Assembly (NCBI RefSeq): GCF_001552415.1
Contig: NZ_BCRD01000004.1
Coordinates: 246,275 to 310,274 of the forward strand
Length of the DNA: 64,000 nt
Reading direction: 5' to 3'
From: Corynebacterium xerosis NBRC 16721 = ATCC 373
Lineage (GTDB): Bacteria > Actinomycetota > Actinomycetes > Mycobacteriales > Mycobacteriaceae
Below, one piece after another: positions 1 through 8,624 of the stretch. The translations under genes and the position numbers were made by a program. Under the pieces are notes generated by a model. The model did not search any database. It had not been told where the DNA came from and saw only the letters and a list, made by a program, of their open reading frames with translations. Positions within the stretch are counted from its first letter, which is position 1. Each line of letters starts with the position of its first letter.

Positions 1-663
1 GACCGCCACCGCATCCGCAACGTGCACAAGTGGGGCCGCGGCGTCGACGCCGTGCGCTTCCACCCGTCGAAGCGGTCGGCGGCGCTGCGCAAGCTGTGGA
101 GCCCGGAGGGCAAGCCGATCGTGGGCTACGTCGGCCGCCTGGCCGCGGAGAAGTCCGTGGAGCGCCTGGCGGGGATCGCCGCGCGCGGCGACGTGCAGGT
201 GGTCGTCGTCGGCGATGGGCCGGAGCGCCCCGAGCTGGCCGCGATGATGCCCGGCGCAGTGTTCACCGGGCAGCTGACCGGCGAGGAACTGGCGCAGGCG
301 TTCGCCAGCCTGGACCTGTTCGTCCACACCGGGGACTTCGAGACGTTCTGCCAGGCGGTGCAGGAGGCCCACGCCTCGGGCGTGCCCGCCATCGCCCCCA
401 ATGCGGGCGGCCCGCGCGACCTGATCACCCCGGGCGTCAACGGGGACCTGTTGGACCCGGAGACCTTCGAGCGGGAGCTGCCGGCGGCCGTCGCAAAGCT
501 GACGTTCCCGGGTGAGCCCGAGCGCGCCGAAGCCATGCGCGACGTCTGCCGCGACACGGTCCGGCAGCGCACCTGGTCGGCCCTGTGCGACCAGCTCATG
601 GACCACTACGCCGCCGTCAGCGGCACGCACCCGGGTTCCTTGCGCGGCCGCGCGGTCGCGTAG
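1..663 (+). CDS. mgtA: GDP-mannose-dependent alpha-mannosyltransferase, 5' end missing
   Basis: C-terminal part of a GT-B glycosyltransferase; the reading frame is open from base 1, so the start lies outside the window. The visible 220 residues hold the nucleotide-sugar half: the GRGVD segment near the interdomain linker, GYVGRLAAEKSVE, VVVVGDGPE, and the acceptor/donor loop PNAGGPRDLI followed by NGDLL. In corynebacteria the gene just upstream of menG is mgtA, which mannosylates a glucuronosyl-diacylglycerol acceptor for membrane glycolipids and lipomannan; that function is inferred from position and motifs. A copy of the dispersed 11-mer (CGTCGCAAAGC) lies inside the coding region at 489-499. 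It runs 9 bp ahead of menG on the same strand. Confidence 0.75.
   Translation, partial: DRHRIRNVHKWGRGVDAVRFHPSKRSAALRKLWSPEGKPIVGYVGRLAAEKSVERLAGIAARGDVQVVVVGDGPERPELAAMMPGAVFTGQLTGEELAQAFASLDLFVHTGDFETFCQAVQEAHASGVPAIAPNAGGPRDLITPGVNGDLLDPETFERELPAAVAKLTFPGEPERAEAMRDVCRDTVRQRTWSALCDQLMDHYAAVSGTHPGSLRGRAVA
489..499 (-). repeat. Dispersed 11-mer GCTTTRCGACG, coding copy
   Basis: Exact minus-strand copy of the word described in the findings, inside the mannosyltransferase gene. It encodes part of AAVAKL there, so it is tolerated in coding sequence. Confidence 0.6.
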
Positions 664-672
664 CCTGGCGGG

Positions 673-1362
673 GTGGCTAGGGCAGATCTGGGCAAGGACC
701 CCCGCGACGTCGCGACGATGTTCGACGGCGTCGGCAAGAACTACGACATCACCAACACGGTGCTCAGCGCCGGCATCGACGCGCACTGGCGCCGCGAAAC
801 CGGGCGCCGCCTCGACCTGGCCCCGGGGGAGCTGGTCCTGGACCTCGCCGCCGGAACGGCCGTGTCGACCGTGGAGCTGTCGAAGTCCGGGGCGACCGTC
901 ATCGCCTGCGACTTCTCCCGCGGCATGCTCGCCGCCGGCGCCCACCGCGACGTGCCGAAGGTCTGCGGCGACGGCATGGACCTGCCGTTCCCCGACGGCA
1001 CCTTCGATGCGGTGACCATCAGCTTCGGCCTGCGCAACATCCATGACTTCCGCGCCGGGCTGCGCGAAATGGCCCGCGTCACCCGCCCCGGCGGCCGGTT
1101 GACCGTGTGCGAGTTCTCCACCCCGACGGTGCCGGTGTTCTCCACGCTGTACAAGGAGTACCTGATGCGGGCACTGCCGGCGGTGGCCAAGGCAGTGTCC
1201 TCGAACCCGGACGCGTACGTCTACCTCGCCGAGTCCATCCGCGCCTGGCCCGGCCAGGACGAGCTCGCCCGCGAAATCAACCGCAACGGCTGGGCCGAAT
1301 GCGGGTGGCGCAACATGACCTTCGGCATCGCCGCCCTGCACTCGGCGATCAAGCCGGCGTAG
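673..1362 (+). CDS. menG: Demethylmenaquinone methyltransferase
   Basis: UbiE/MenG-type SAM-dependent C-methyltransferase of 229 residues, the last step that turns demethylmenaquinone into menaquinone. The protein opens with [17 protein letters not shown], as in the family, followed by SAM-binding motif I ([15 protein letters not shown]), the acidic motif II around IACDFSRGM, and the signature FGLRNIHD with RVTRPGG. It starts at GTG. It follows mgtA by 9 bp and faces menJ across a 54-bp gap, so two menaquinone-modifying genes converge here. Length and motif order are normal for the family. Confidence 0.93.
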   Translation: MARADLGKDPRDVATMFDGVGKNYDITNTVLSAGIDAHWRRETGRRLDLAPGELVLDLAAGTAVSTVELSKSGATVIACDFSRGMLAAGAHRDVPKVCGDGMDLPFPDGTFDAVTISFGLRNIHDFRAGLREMARVTRPGGRLTVCEFSTPTVPVFSTLYKEYLMRALPAVAKAVSSNPDAYVYLAESIRAWPGQDELAREINRNGWAECGWRNMTFGIAALHSAIKPA

Positions 1363-1416
1363 GGGCGGGCGCCGCCATCACGTCGGTTTGTCCGTCGTGC
1401 GCGGCGCAGCCGGCGG

Positions 1417-2697
1417 TCAGCTCCAGGGACCGCGGGAATCCAGCGCCAGCGACGCGCGGCCGGCGGCCCGCCACAGTCGGGCGGTGAGATCGCGGTCGTC
1501 GTCCGTCACGAGGTTGCCCATCAACCGCGCGGCCGCACCCATGACCGCGTCGCCCCACGGTGCGCCGAGCGTCACCGGTCCGCCGGCCGGCAGCAACCAC
1601 GGCACGGTCAAGCCCGCCGCGAGCCGTCGGGCCAGCGAGAACGCCTCGCCGTAGTGATCGCGCAGCATCGCGGGCCACGAATGCTCCAGCCCGGCCGGAT
1701 CGCCCGCGACGTCGCACATCAGGCCGACGGCCAGCCGCGCCGACTCCATGCCGTAGTCGATGCCCTCGCCGTTGAGGGGGTTGACCAGTGCCGCGGCGTC
1801 GCCGAGCAGCGCCCAGTTCGGGCCGGCGACGTGGCTGACCGCGCCGCCCATCGGCAGCAGCGCCGACGTCACCGACTCCGGCTCGCCCAGGCCCCACTCG
1901 TCGCGGACCTGCCCGGCGTAGTGGTGCAGCAGCTTCTTCACGTTGACTTTCGCGGGCCGCGCGGACGTCGCCAGCGCGCCGCAGCCCAGGTTCACGCGGC
2001 CCTCGCCCAACGGGAAGATCCACCCGTAGCCCGGCTGCACGGTGCCGTCGGCGTCGCGAAGCTCCAGGTGCGAGTGGATCCACTCCTCCTCGCGAGTGGT
2101 GTCGCAGTACGACCGCGCGGCAACGCCGAACACCGAGTCCCGGTGCCACACCCGTCCCAGTTGCTTGCCGACGGGACTGCGCACCCCATCGGCGACCAAC
2201 AGCCATTTCACGGCGACGCGGTGGGCCGAACCGTCGTGAAGCCGAACCGACACGGCGGCGACGCTGCGGCCCGGGCCCCGCTCCACCGACGTGACCGGGC
2301 ACCCGTCGAGGAGTTCCGCGCCGCGCGACACCGCATGGTCGACGAGCATCGAATCGAAAATGGTGCGCGGGACCGCCGAACCCTCTGCGGGAAACGCGCC
2401 CTCCGGCCATGGCGCCGTGACCGAACCGCCGAAGCCGTGCAGCTTCAGCCCGCGGTTGCGGGTGCGGGACCGCACGGCATCGGCGACGCCCAGGCGTTCC
2501 AGCTCCGCGATCGCGCGCGGCGTCAGGCCATCGCCGCAGGTCTTGTCCCTGGGAAACGTCTGCGCATCGACCAGCAGGACGTCCAGCCCGCGATCGGCCG
2601 CATGGGCGGCGGCGGCCGCGCCCGTCGGGCCCGCGCCGATCACGACGACGTCGGCGCTGGACCGGGGACGCTGGGGGCTGGGCGACGGGGAGCTCAT
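1417..2697 (-). CDS. menJ: FAD-dependent menaquinone/geranylgeranyl reductase
   Basis: Flavoprotein of the geranylgeranyl reductase family, 426 residues. The N-terminal Rossmann motif VVIGAGPTGAAAAAHA is followed by the family-typical PRDKTCGDGLTPRAI, and a second FAD motif LLGDAAALVNPLNGEGI lies in the C-terminal half. In mycobacteria MenJ saturates one isoprene unit of the menaquinone tail; the adjacent menG and polyprenyl synthase genes make the same role likely here. The start is the ATG at 2695-2697 (MSSPSPSPQ), just ahead of the Rossmann fold; the frame stays open 640 bp further upstream only because of GC-rich codon bias. It is divergent from the polyprenyl synthase gene. Confidence 0.88.
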   Translation of the reverse strand: MSSPSPSPQRPRSSADVVVIGAGPTGAAAAAHAADRGLDVLLVDAQTFPRDKTCGDGLTPRAIAELERLGVADAVRSRTRNRGLKLHGFGGSVTAPWPEGAFPAEGSAVPRTIFDSMLVDHAVSRGAELLDGCPVTSVERGPGRSVAAVSVRLHDGSAHRVAVKWLLVADGVRSPVGKQLGRVWHRDSVFGVAARSYCDTTREEEWIHSHLELRDADGTVQPGYGWIFPLGEGRVNLGCGALATSARPAKVNVKKLLHHYAGQVRDEWGLGEPESVTSALLPMGGAVSHVAGPNWALLGDAAALVNPLNGEGIDYGMESARLAVGLMCDVAGDPAGLEHSWPAMLRDHYGEAFSLARRLAAGLTVPWLLPAGGPVTLGAPWGDAVMGAAARLMGNLVTDDDRDLTARLWRAAGRASLALDSRGPWS

Positions 2698-2929
2698 GGT
2701 GGACAAGGCTATACGGGCCCGGGCGGCCGAACGGGGTGGGGGAGACGGTCGACGCGGGGCCGGATGATGGGGCATGGGCGACGGTGGATTACGGTATGTT
2801 CGGCATATCCACAGGTTCGGCGCGGGCTTCGCCCGGGCGGCCGACGGGGCGCCCGAGCCGACGGCAGGACCCGCCGCGGCGGCGCGCGACGGACGAACCG
2901 ACGACGACCCGAATCGAGGCAGGACCCGA

Positions 2930-3979
2930 ATGCGTAACGGCGCAACCCGCGTTTCCGACGCACCGAGCATCCAGCGGACCGGCGGCGAACGCGTCGCCAG
3001 CGTCGAACTCGGCGATGCCGAGCTCGAACGCGTCGTCACCCGGGGCATGCGCGCCAGCGAGGACCTGCTGACCACCGAACTCAGCCGCGGCGAGGAATTC
3101 CTCGTCGAGCACGTCCGCCACCTCGCCGACGCCGGCGGGAAGCGCTTCCGCCCCATGTTCGCCATGCTCGCCGCCCAGTTCGGCCCCGAACCGGAAGCGG
3201 ACAACGTCATCACCGCCGCGACCGTCATCGAGATGACGCACCTGGCCACGCTGTACCACGACGACGTCATGGACGAGGCCGACATGCGCCGCGGCGTCCC
3301 GTCCGCCAACGCCCGCTGGTCGAACTCGGTGGCCATCCTCTCCGGCGACTACCTCTTCGCCACCGCCTCCCGCCTGCTCGCGCGGCTGGGCGCCGACACC
3401 GTCGCCCATTTCGCCCAGACCTTCGGCGAACTGGTCACCGGCCAGATGCGCGAATCCATCGGCTGCCCCGACGGCGCCGACGAAGTCGAGCATTACCTCC
3501 AGGTGATCCGCGAGAAGACCGGCGTCCTCATCGCCTCGTCCGGCTACCTCGGCGCCCTGCACGCCGGTGCCGACGACGAGACCGTCGAGGCGTTGTCCCG
3601 CTATGGCGGGCTGGTCGGCCTGGTCTTCCAGATCGTCGACGACATCATCGACATCGCCTCGGATTCGGCGCAGTCCGGCAAGAACCCGGGCACCGATCTC
3701 CGAGAGGGCGTCTTCACCCTGCCGGTGCTCTACGCCCTGCGCGAGGAGGGGCCCGTGGGCGATCGCCTGCGCGACATCCTCGTCGGCCCCGTCACCGACG
3801 AGGCCCTGCTGCAGGAGGCCCTCGAGCTGCTCGAGCGCTCCACCGGCCCCGCCCGGGCCCTGGCGCTCGTCCGCGACCTGGTGGCCGAGGCCGACGGTGT
3901 CATCGCCGGCCTGCCGGACATCCCCGCCAAGGCGGCGCTGCGCCACGTGGCGGAGTACACCGTCGAGCGCGTGGGCTGA
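2930..3979 (+). CDS. Long-chain trans-polyprenyl diphosphate synthase
   Basis: All-trans prenyltransferase of 349 residues that chains isopentenyl diphosphate onto an allylic primer, presumably for the menaquinone side chain. The first Asp-rich motif is in HDDVMDEADMRRG (about residue 110) and the second in IVDDIIDIASD (about residue 237); GGKRFRPM and the KTG motif (EKTGVLIASS) are also present. The ATG at 2930 is chosen because GAGGCAGGA precedes it and the conserved region follows soon after; an upstream GTG/ATG extension would be low-complexity. Product length cannot be read with certainty from the sequence. Corynebacterial equivalents are called octa- or heptaprenyl synthases. Confidence 0.88.
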   Translation: MRNGATRVSDAPSIQRTGGERVASVELGDAELERVVTRGMRASEDLLTTELSRGEEFLVEHVRHLADAGGKRFRPMFAMLAAQFGPEPEADNVITAATVIEMTHLATLYHDDVMDEADMRRGVPSANARWSNSVAILSGDYLFATASRLLARLGADTVAHFAQTFGELVTGQMRESIGCPDGADEVEHYLQVIREKTGVLIASSGYLGALHAGADDETVEALSRYGGLVGLVFQIVDDIIDIASDSAQSGKNPGTDLREGVFTLPVLYALREEGPVGDRLRDILVGPVTDEALLQEALELLERSTGPARALALVRDLVAEADGVIAGLPDIPAKAALRHVAEYTVERVG

Positions 3980-4027
3980 TCGTTCCGCCACGCTCCGGCG
4001 AGGGCGCACTTTGGCCTTCGACCTGCT

Positions 4028-4059
4028 GATTTGGAGCCCCGGGAAGTACTGGGTAGCAT
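4028..4059 (+). promoter_or_regulatory. Promoter of tRNA-Tyr (GATTTGG class)
   Basis: GATTTGGAG at 4028-4036 (TTGGAG as the -35 hexamer), 17 bp, then TAGCAT at 4054-4059; the tRNA starts 25 bp downstream. It belongs to the shared promoter form seen before several translation genes in this window. Confidence 0.55.
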
Positions 4060-4083
4060 TCTTTTCGCACCCACGGGGTGTAC

Positions 4084-4166
4084 GCCAGATTGCCCGAGCG
4101 GCCAAAGGGAACGGACTGTAAATCCGTCGGCTTTTGCCTTCGATGGTTCGAATCCATCATCTGGCA
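4084..4166 (+). tRNA. tRNA-Tyr (GTA anticodon)
   Basis: Class II tRNA of 83 nt. The acceptor stem GCCAGAT (4084-4090) pairs with ATCTGGC (4159-4165), A4166 is the discriminator, and CCA is not encoded. The anticodon GTA is at 4118-4120 in the loop CTGTAAA; a long variable arm follows and the T loop is GGTTCGAATCC. A very strong terminator follows 8 bp later, so the gene is probably its own transcription unit. Confidence 0.96.
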
Positions 4167-4173
4167 CAGTTTC

Positions 4174-4216
4174 GACCGGCGCCCGGATCACCCAGTGATC
4201 CGGGCGCCGGTCTTTT
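4174..4216 (+). terminator. Strong intrinsic terminator after tRNA-Tyr
   Basis: A perfect 18-bp stem (4174-4191 with 4195-4212) closed by a CCA triloop and followed by TTTT. It is one of the longest perfect stems in the window. Confidence 0.9.
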
Positions 4217-4316
4217 GCGTGCGTCCGCCGGCCTGCGTCCGCTCACGTGCGATGGGCTTGTGGTGGGCCCGGAAAGACCACGTTTCCCGGAGCTGTTTTT
4301 TCGGGGTTGGCCTGCG

Positions 4317-4349
4317 GATTTGTGTATGTCATCGGGGTCGGGTTAGTCT
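4317..4349 (+). promoter_or_regulatory. Promoter of the tRNA-Thr/Met unit (GATTTG class)
   Basis: GATTTGTGT at 4317-4325 (TTGTGT as -35), 18 bp, then TAGTCT at 4344-4349. The spacing and GATTTG start match the promoters of rplK, rpsJ, rplN and rpsH. Confidence 0.5.
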
Positions 4350-4414
4350 TTCTCTCGGCTTCGCAGGGAGCGCCCGAGGGTCCACAAGACCGCAAGCGCG
4401 AACTTTGTCGCCAT

Positions 4415-4490
4415 GCCCCCTTAGCTCAGTCGGCAGAGCGTTTCCATGGTAAGGAAAAGGTCGACAGTTCGATTCTGTCAGGGGGCTCCA
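4415..4490 (+). tRNA. tRNA-Thr (GGT anticodon)
   Basis: The acceptor GCCCCCT (4415-4421) pairs with AGGGGGC (4480-4486); discriminator T4487 is followed by an encoded CCA (4488-4490). The anticodon stem TTTCC/GGAAA encloses loop ATGGTAA with anticodon GGT. The T arm is CAGTTCGATTCTG. It is the only one of the four tRNAs here with an encoded CCA. Confidence 0.95.
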
Positions 4491-4542
4491 TTCTTTTGTC
4501 CGGCGCCTGCTTTCCGGCCCGCGCCGGCGCGGAAGAATCTGG

Positions 4543-4616
4543 GGCGATGTAGCTCAGATGGTGAGAGCGCACGACTCATAATCGTGAGGTCGGGGGTTCG
4601 ATCCCCCCCATCGCTA
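4543..4616 (+). tRNA. tRNA-Met (CAT anticodon, elongator type)
   Basis: 74-nt tRNA: acceptor GGCGATG (4543-4549) with CATCGCT (4609-4615, one G-T pair), anticodon loop CTCATAA, T arm GGGGGTTCGATCCCCC, discriminator A, no encoded CCA. The G1-U72 end pair and the lack of three G-C pairs at the anticodon stem base argue for the elongator rather than the initiator. Confidence 0.93.
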
Positions 4617-4692
4617 CTGGTGACCACGTTCACCATCCCCGGCTAGCCCTCGTGCTAGGGTGGGAAACCGTCGCGCGGTCTTCGCGCGACGA

Positions 4693-4765
<73 letters not shown>

Positions 4766-4803
4766 CAATACCCCTTACGCCGGACACCCCCTCGAGGAGA
4801 GAC

Positions 4804-5115
4804 GTGGCAGAGGAAAAGAGCACCACCGCAGCAGCGCGGCCCACGGGCAAGCGTCAGGTTTCCGGTGCCCCCGCCACCGCGGCGCGAGACAGCCGCCCCG
4901 TCAAGCGAAACGACGAGGAAAAGCTCGGCACCCGCAACCCGGTGACCTTCGTCAAGCAGGTCATCTCCGAGCTGCGCAAGGTCATCTGGCCCACCGGCAA
5001 GCAGATGGTCGTCTACACCATCGTCGTCCTCCTGTTCCTCGTCTTCATGGTGGCGCTGGTGTGGGGCGTCGACGCCCTCGCCGGAATGGGCATTCAGTCG
5101 ATTTTCGGCGGCTAG
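4804..5115 (+). CDS. secE: Preprotein translocase subunit SecE
   Basis: 103-residue SecE, the small clamp subunit that holds SecY together. A charged, disordered N-terminal half (about residues 1-45) precedes the conserved amphipathic helix FVKQVISELRKVIWPT and one membrane segment (VVYTIVVLLFLVFMVALVWG). The GTG at 4804 is the start, with GAGGAGA just ahead; this removes an upstream extension that would run through the tRNA-Trp gene. It sits between tRNA-Trp and nusG as in other actinobacteria. Confidence 0.95.
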   Translation: MAEEKSTTAAARPTGKRQVSGAPATAARDSRPVKRNDEEKLGTRNPVTFVKQVISELRKVIWPTGKQMVVYTIVVLLFLVFMVALVWGVDALAGMGIQSIFGG

Positions 5116-5141
5116 GGTATACTCCTCGTCAACGATGTTTC

Positions 5142-5182
5142 ATCCCGCCACCGCGCCACGCGGTAGGCGGGATTAACTTTTG
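5142..5182 (+). terminator. Hairpin in the secE-nusG gap
   Basis: Stem ATCCCGCC/GGCGGGAT (5142-5149, 5166-5173), extended by ACCGCG/CGCGGT, followed by TTAACTTTT. It may attenuate read-through from secE into nusG. A TATACT -10-like box at 5118-5123, at the end of secE, could feed this leader, so nusG may have its own start. Confidence 0.5.
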
Positions 5183-5229
5183 CACGACAGGCACAGCGTG
5201 ACACGCACAGACTGGAAGGGTCGCACCGA

Positions 5230-6150
5230 ATGAACGACGGTCAGAACATCTTCTCCGACGCCGAGGGCTCGACCGGCCCCATCGGCGACGCCATCATCGA
5301 CGCCGCCAAGGAGGCCGCGGAGACCGACGTCGACGCCGGCGCCACGGCCGCCGCCGAGGGCGCGGGCCAGGACGCCGCCGAGGGCCTCGAGGGGGCCGGC
5401 GCGACCGAGCAGGCCGCCGACGCCGTCGCCGAAGGCGCCGAGGGCCAGGGCGTGGAGGACCAGGCCGACGGCGAGGCCGGGGGAGAGGCCGAAGAGGTCG
5501 ACCCCGAGGCCGAGTACCGCCAGCGCCTGCGCGAATTCCAGCGCGAGCTCAAGCGCCGCCCCGGCGACTGGTACATCATCCAGTGCTACTCGGGCTACGA
5601 GAACAAGGTGAAGACCAACCTGGAGATGCGCGCCCAGACCCTGGGCGTCGAGGAGCAGATCCACGAGGTCATCGTTCCCATCGAAGAGGTCCAGGAGCGC
5701 AAGGACGGCAAGCTCAAGACCGTCAAGCGCAAGCTGCTGCCGGGCTACGTGCTGGTCCGCATGTCCCTGGACGACCCGTCCTGGTCCGTCGTCCGCGACA
5801 CCCCGGGCGTCACGTCCTTCGTCGGTTCCGAGGGCCACCCGACCCAGGTGAAGATCCGCGAGGTAGCCAAGTTCCTGATGCCGAAGGAGACCGTCACCGC
5901 CGACGCCGCCCAGCAGGGCGACGCCGCCGAACTGTCCGTCGCCTCCGCGCCGAAGGTCGAGGACGACAAGGTCGCCGTCGATTACGAGGTCGGCGAGTCC
6001 GTCACCATCCTCTCCGGCCCCTTCGCGTCCGTCGCGGCCACGATCTCCGAGATCGACGCCTCCACCGGCCGCATCAAGGCCCTGGTGTCCATCTTCGGCC
6101 GCGAGACCCCGGTCGAGCTGGGCCTGGACGAGGTCGAGAAGCTCACCTAG
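5230..6150 (+). CDS. nusG: Transcription termination/antitermination factor NusG
   Basis: 306 residues, against about 180 in E. coli. The first ~95 residues are an Ala/Glu/Asp-rich, probably disordered extension, common in actinobacteria. The NGN domain that binds the RNA polymerase clamp starts at [19 protein letters not shown] and includes [10 protein letters not shown] and the TPGVTSFVG segment. The KOW domain follows at [18 protein letters not shown]. Translation starts at ATG 5230 with GGAAGGG upstream. NusG couples RNA polymerase to Rho or to ribosomal protein S10. It is followed by a terminator that overlaps the rplK promoter region. Confidence 0.96.
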   Translation: MNDGQNIFSDAEGSTGPIGDAIIDAAKEAAETDVDAGATAAAEGAGQDAAEGLEGAGATEQAADAVAEGAEGQGVEDQADGEAGGEAEEVDPEAEYRQRLREFQRELKRRPGDWYIIQCYSGYENKVKTNLEMRAQTLGVEEQIHEVIVPIEEVQERKDGKLKTVKRKLLPGYVLVRMSLDDPSWSVVRDTPGVTSFVGSEGHPTQVKIREVAKFLMPKETVTADAAQQGDAAELSVASAPKVEDDKVAVDYEVGESVTILSGPFASVAATISEIDASTGRIKALVSIFGRETPVELGLDEVEKLT

Positions 6151-6176
6151 TCGCCGCCGGGAGTCCGCCTTCCGAC

Positions 6177-6209
6177 GATTTGGGTCGGCGGCCCCGCTGC
6201 AGGTAATCT
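6177..6209 (+). promoter_or_regulatory. Promoter of rplK-rplA (GATTTGG class)
   Basis: GATTTGGGT at 6177-6185 (TTGGGT as -35), exactly 18 bp, then TAATCT at 6204-6209. Transcription would begin near 6216, inside the terminator-like stem that follows. Confidence 0.6.
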
Positions 6210-6211
6210 GA

Positions 6212-6248
6212 TTCGTCGCGCGCCAACACGGCGCGCGACGAATTTTTT
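6212..6248 (+). terminator. Terminator after nusG, at the 5' end of the rplK transcript
   Basis: A 13-bp perfect stem, TTCGTCGCGCGCC (6212-6224) with its complement at 6230-6242, and a run of six T. It is a canonical terminator for nusG transcripts. Because the rplK promoter lies just upstream, rplK mRNA would start within its left arm, so new transcripts would escape the hairpin while read-through is stopped. Confidence 0.85.
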
Positions 6249-6350
6249 CATCCCCGGTGGCTGGCCGTGCGCGGTCGGCATCCGGACGGGTGGCCGCAGG
6301 CCCCGGCATCACGGCGGCGGCGCGCCCGGTAACAAGGAAGAAGGTCCCCG

Positions 6351-6788
6351 ATGCCTCCGAAGAAGAAGAAGCTCCAGGCAGTCATCAAGCTGCAGATCCA
6401 GGCCGGTCAGGCCAACCCGGCCCCGCCGGTCGGCCCGGCCCTGGGCGCCCACGGCGTCAACATCATGGAGTTCTGCAAGGCGTACAACGCCGCCACCGAG
6501 AACCAGCGCGGCAACGTCATTCCGGTCGAGATCAACGTCTACGAGGACCGCTCGTTCGACTTCGCCCTGAAGACCCCGCCGGCCGCGAAGCTGCTGCTGA
6601 AGGCCGCCGGCCTGCAGAAGGGCTCCGGCGTCCCGCACACCGACAAGGTCGGCACCGTGACCATGGACCAATGCCGCGAGATCGCCGAGCAGAAGAAGCC
6701 GGACCTCAACGCCAACGACATCGAGGCCGGCGCGAAGATCATCGCCGGCACCGCCCGCTCCATGGGCATCGTCGTCGAGGGCAAGTAA
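6351..6788 (+). CDS. rplK: 50S ribosomal protein L11
   Basis: 145 residues, normal length. The N-terminal domain shows [20 protein letters not shown], the proline-rich segment that faces the GTPase centre, followed by [12 protein letters not shown]; the C-terminal RNA-binding domain carries [14 protein letters not shown] and [14 protein letters not shown]11 binds the 23S GTPase-associated centre and is needed for RelA activation and thiopeptide sensitivity. It forms an operon with rplA 108 bp downstream. In many bacteria L1 represses this operon; no clear L1 mimic site was identified by eye. Confidence 0.97.
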   Translation: MPPKKKKLQAVIKLQIQAGQANPAPPVGPALGAHGVNIMEFCKAYNAATENQRGNVIPVEINVYEDRSFDFALKTPPAAKLLLKAAGLQKGSGVPHTDKVGTVTMDQCREIAEQKKPDLNANDIEAGAKIIAGTARSMGIVVEGK

Positions 6789-6896
6789 CACCGGGCATCA
6801 CGCCCACCGCCGCCCCGCACCGGGGCGGCGACCATTGACCGTGGCAGGGCCCGCTTCGGCCCGTACCACCACTCCAACGAAACGATTGGATTCACC

Positions 6897-7613
6897 ATGA
6901 GCAAGCAGTCCAAGGCATACAAGGCCGCCGCCGAGAAGATCGACGCCGGCCGCGCCTACGCCCCCATCGAGGCCACCAAGCTGGTCAAGGAGACCTCCTC
7001 GCAGAAGTACGACGCCTCCGTGGACGTCGCCATTCGCCTGGGCGTCGACCCCCGCAAGGCCGACCAGCTGGTCCGCGGCACCGTCTCCCTGCCGAACGGC
7101 ACGGGCAAGACCGTCCGCGTCGCCGTCTTCGCCGCCGGCGAGAACGCCACCAAGGCCGAGGAAGCCGGCGCCGACTTCGTGGGCACCGACGAGCTGATCG
7201 AGAAGATCCAGGGCGGCTGGACCGACTTCGACGTCGCCATCGCCACCCCGGACCAGATGGCCAAGGTCGGCCGCGTCGCGCGCGTCCTGGGCCCCCGCGG
7301 CCTGATGCCGAACCCGAAGACCGGCACCGTGACCCCGGACGTGGCCAAGGCCATCACCGAGGTCAAGGGCGGCAAGATCTCCTTCCGCGTCGACAAGGCG
7401 TCGAACCTGCACGCCCTGATCGGCAAGGCCTCCTTCACCGCCGAGCAGCTGGCCGAGAACTACGGCGCCCTGCTCGACGAGCTGCTGCGCCTCAAGCCGT
7501 CCGCGGCCAAGGGCAAGTACCTGAAGAAGATCACCCTGTCCTCCACCAACGGCCCGGGCGTCCTCGTGGACTCCTCCGTGGTGAAGAACTACACGGGTGC
7601 CGAGGAGGCGTAA
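6897..7613 (+). CDS. rplA: 50S ribosomal protein L1
   Basis: 238 residues, normal for the family. It carries the L1 signature [14 protein letters not shown] and the [15 protein letters not shown] segment; the N-terminal [14 protein letters not shown] is typical of actinobacterial L1. L1 forms the ribosomal stalk that releases deacylated tRNA from the E site. It closes the rplK-rplA operon and is followed by a clear terminator. Confidence 0.97.
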   Translation: MSKQSKAYKAAAEKIDAGRAYAPIEATKLVKETSSQKYDASVDVAIRLGVDPRKADQLVRGTVSLPNGTGKTVRVAVFAAGENATKAEEAGADFVGTDELIEKIQGGWTDFDVAIATPDQMAKVGRVARVLGPRGLMPNPKTGTVTPDVAKAITEVKGGKISFRVDKASNLHALIGKASFTAEQLAENYGALLDELLRLKPSAAKGKYLKKITLSSTNGPGVLVDSSVVKNYTGAEEA

Positions 7614-7644
7614 GCCCCTCGCGGGATCGTTTTCCCGCCGAAAT

Positions 7645-7681
7645 GCCCGGCTCCGCGCTTCTGCGCGGGGCCGGGTTTTTT
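7645..7681 (+). terminator. Terminator after rplA
   Basis: Stem CCCGGCTCCGCGC (7646-7658) with GCGCGGGGCCGGG (7663-7675), a TTCT loop and six T. It ends the rplKA operon. Confidence 0.9.
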
Positions 7682-7848
7682 CATTGCGGCGCCGCCGCGG
7701 TGCCGAGCGGTTTTCGATGGCCGGGCCCATGTCAGGCCCCGATCCGGAGTTCATTCGGGTCGCCCGACCGGACCGCCGGAACGCCGGCGCGGGCCGCTTT
7801 TGCCCGATTCCGGCCCCGCGGGGAACCGGCGCCGATATCGTTTTGCCC

Positions 7849-8607
7849 ATGCACAACAGTTTCAGCCCGTCCGGGGAGGACCCCCGAGAGGAGTCCGCCC
7901 TCCGCGGGATCCTGCGCTTGGCTGAGCTCGACGACGGATCGGGATTCGTCCTCGGGGAGCTCGAGGCCACTCTCGGTGCGCTCGACCCCGAGATCCGGAC
8001 CCTTCCGTCCGTGCGCGTGGCATCCGAGCCGTTCCTGGCGGAACTCAAGCTCGGCCTCGGCTACGACGGCCATGTGATGGGGCTTCTCTACGCGGCCGTC
8101 GACGACGCGATCGCCGGGGATCCCCCTGCCCGGGTGGTGGCCCTGCGGACGTTGCGGGCCCTGTGCCGGATGGACGCCGTCGAACTGGTCGACGTCGTCA
8201 AGCGACTCCGCGAACGCGCGGAAGGCGCCGACCCGGTGCTGACCGCCGGCCTCGACCTGGCGGCCGCCGTGCTCGACGCCGTCGGGCCGGGCGCACATCC
8301 ACTGGCCTATCCGCGGTTGCCCGGCAGGTTCGCCGACCGGATCCTGATGGCGGGCGACCCCGAACTGCTGTGCTTCTTCGCCGACGTCGAAATCGCGGTG
8401 CACGAGCGGGAGAAGACCGACCGGACCATTGCCGGGGAGTTGGAGCAGGAGCTCGAGCGCGAACTCGGGCGGGACGCGGGGGCGATGGATGCCGACACCG
8501 GCACAAGCACCGGCCGCGGCCGCGGCTGCGGGTCCCGCCGCCCGCGCCGGGGCCGGCCGACGGCCCCCGGGACCGGCGATTTTGGAGATGCGCAACGCGG
8601 CGTGTAA
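7849..8607 (+). CDS. Unknown protein between rplA and rplJ
   Basis: 252-residue product that I do not recognise. Residues 1-200 are a plausible soluble, mainly alpha-helical domain (for example FVLGELEATLGALDPEI, VVALRTLRALCRMDAVELVDVVKRL, HEREKTDRTIAGELEQELEREL); the last 40 residues turn into a Gly/Arg-rich tail. No signal peptide or membrane segment is seen. The ATG at 7849 (MHNSFSPSGEDP) is chosen because conserved-looking helical sequence begins right after; no good Shine-Dalgarno is visible, and an ATG at 7717 is an alternative. The tail and stop overlap the rplJ promoter (8578-8610), so the C-terminal composition may reflect that overlap. Confidence 0.5.
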   Translation: MHNSFSPSGEDPREESALRGILRLAELDDGSGFVLGELEATLGALDPEIRTLPSVRVASEPFLAELKLGLGYDGHVMGLLYAAVDDAIAGDPPARVVALRTLRALCRMDAVELVDVVKRLRERAEGADPVLTAGLDLAAAVLDAVGPGAHPLAYPRLPGRFADRILMAGDPELLCFFADVEIAVHEREKTDRTIAGELEQELERELGRDAGAMDADTGTSTGRGRGCGSRRPRRGRPTAPGTGDFGDAQRGV

Positions 8608-8610
8608 CGT
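8578..8610 (+). promoter_or_regulatory. Promoter of rplJ-rplL (GATTTTGG class)
   Basis: GATTTTGGAG at 8578-8587 (TTGGAG as -35), 17 bp, then TAACGT at 8605-8610. Transcription from about 8617 would give a leader of some 260 nt holding the L10 leader and an attenuator-like hairpin. Confidence 0.5.
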
Positions 8611-8624
8611 ACCGCCATGAAGTT

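Noticed and set aside
2774..2929. Longer N-terminus for the polyprenyl synthase
   Set aside because: The added residues are non-conserved and the internal ATG at 2930 has a good ribosome site.
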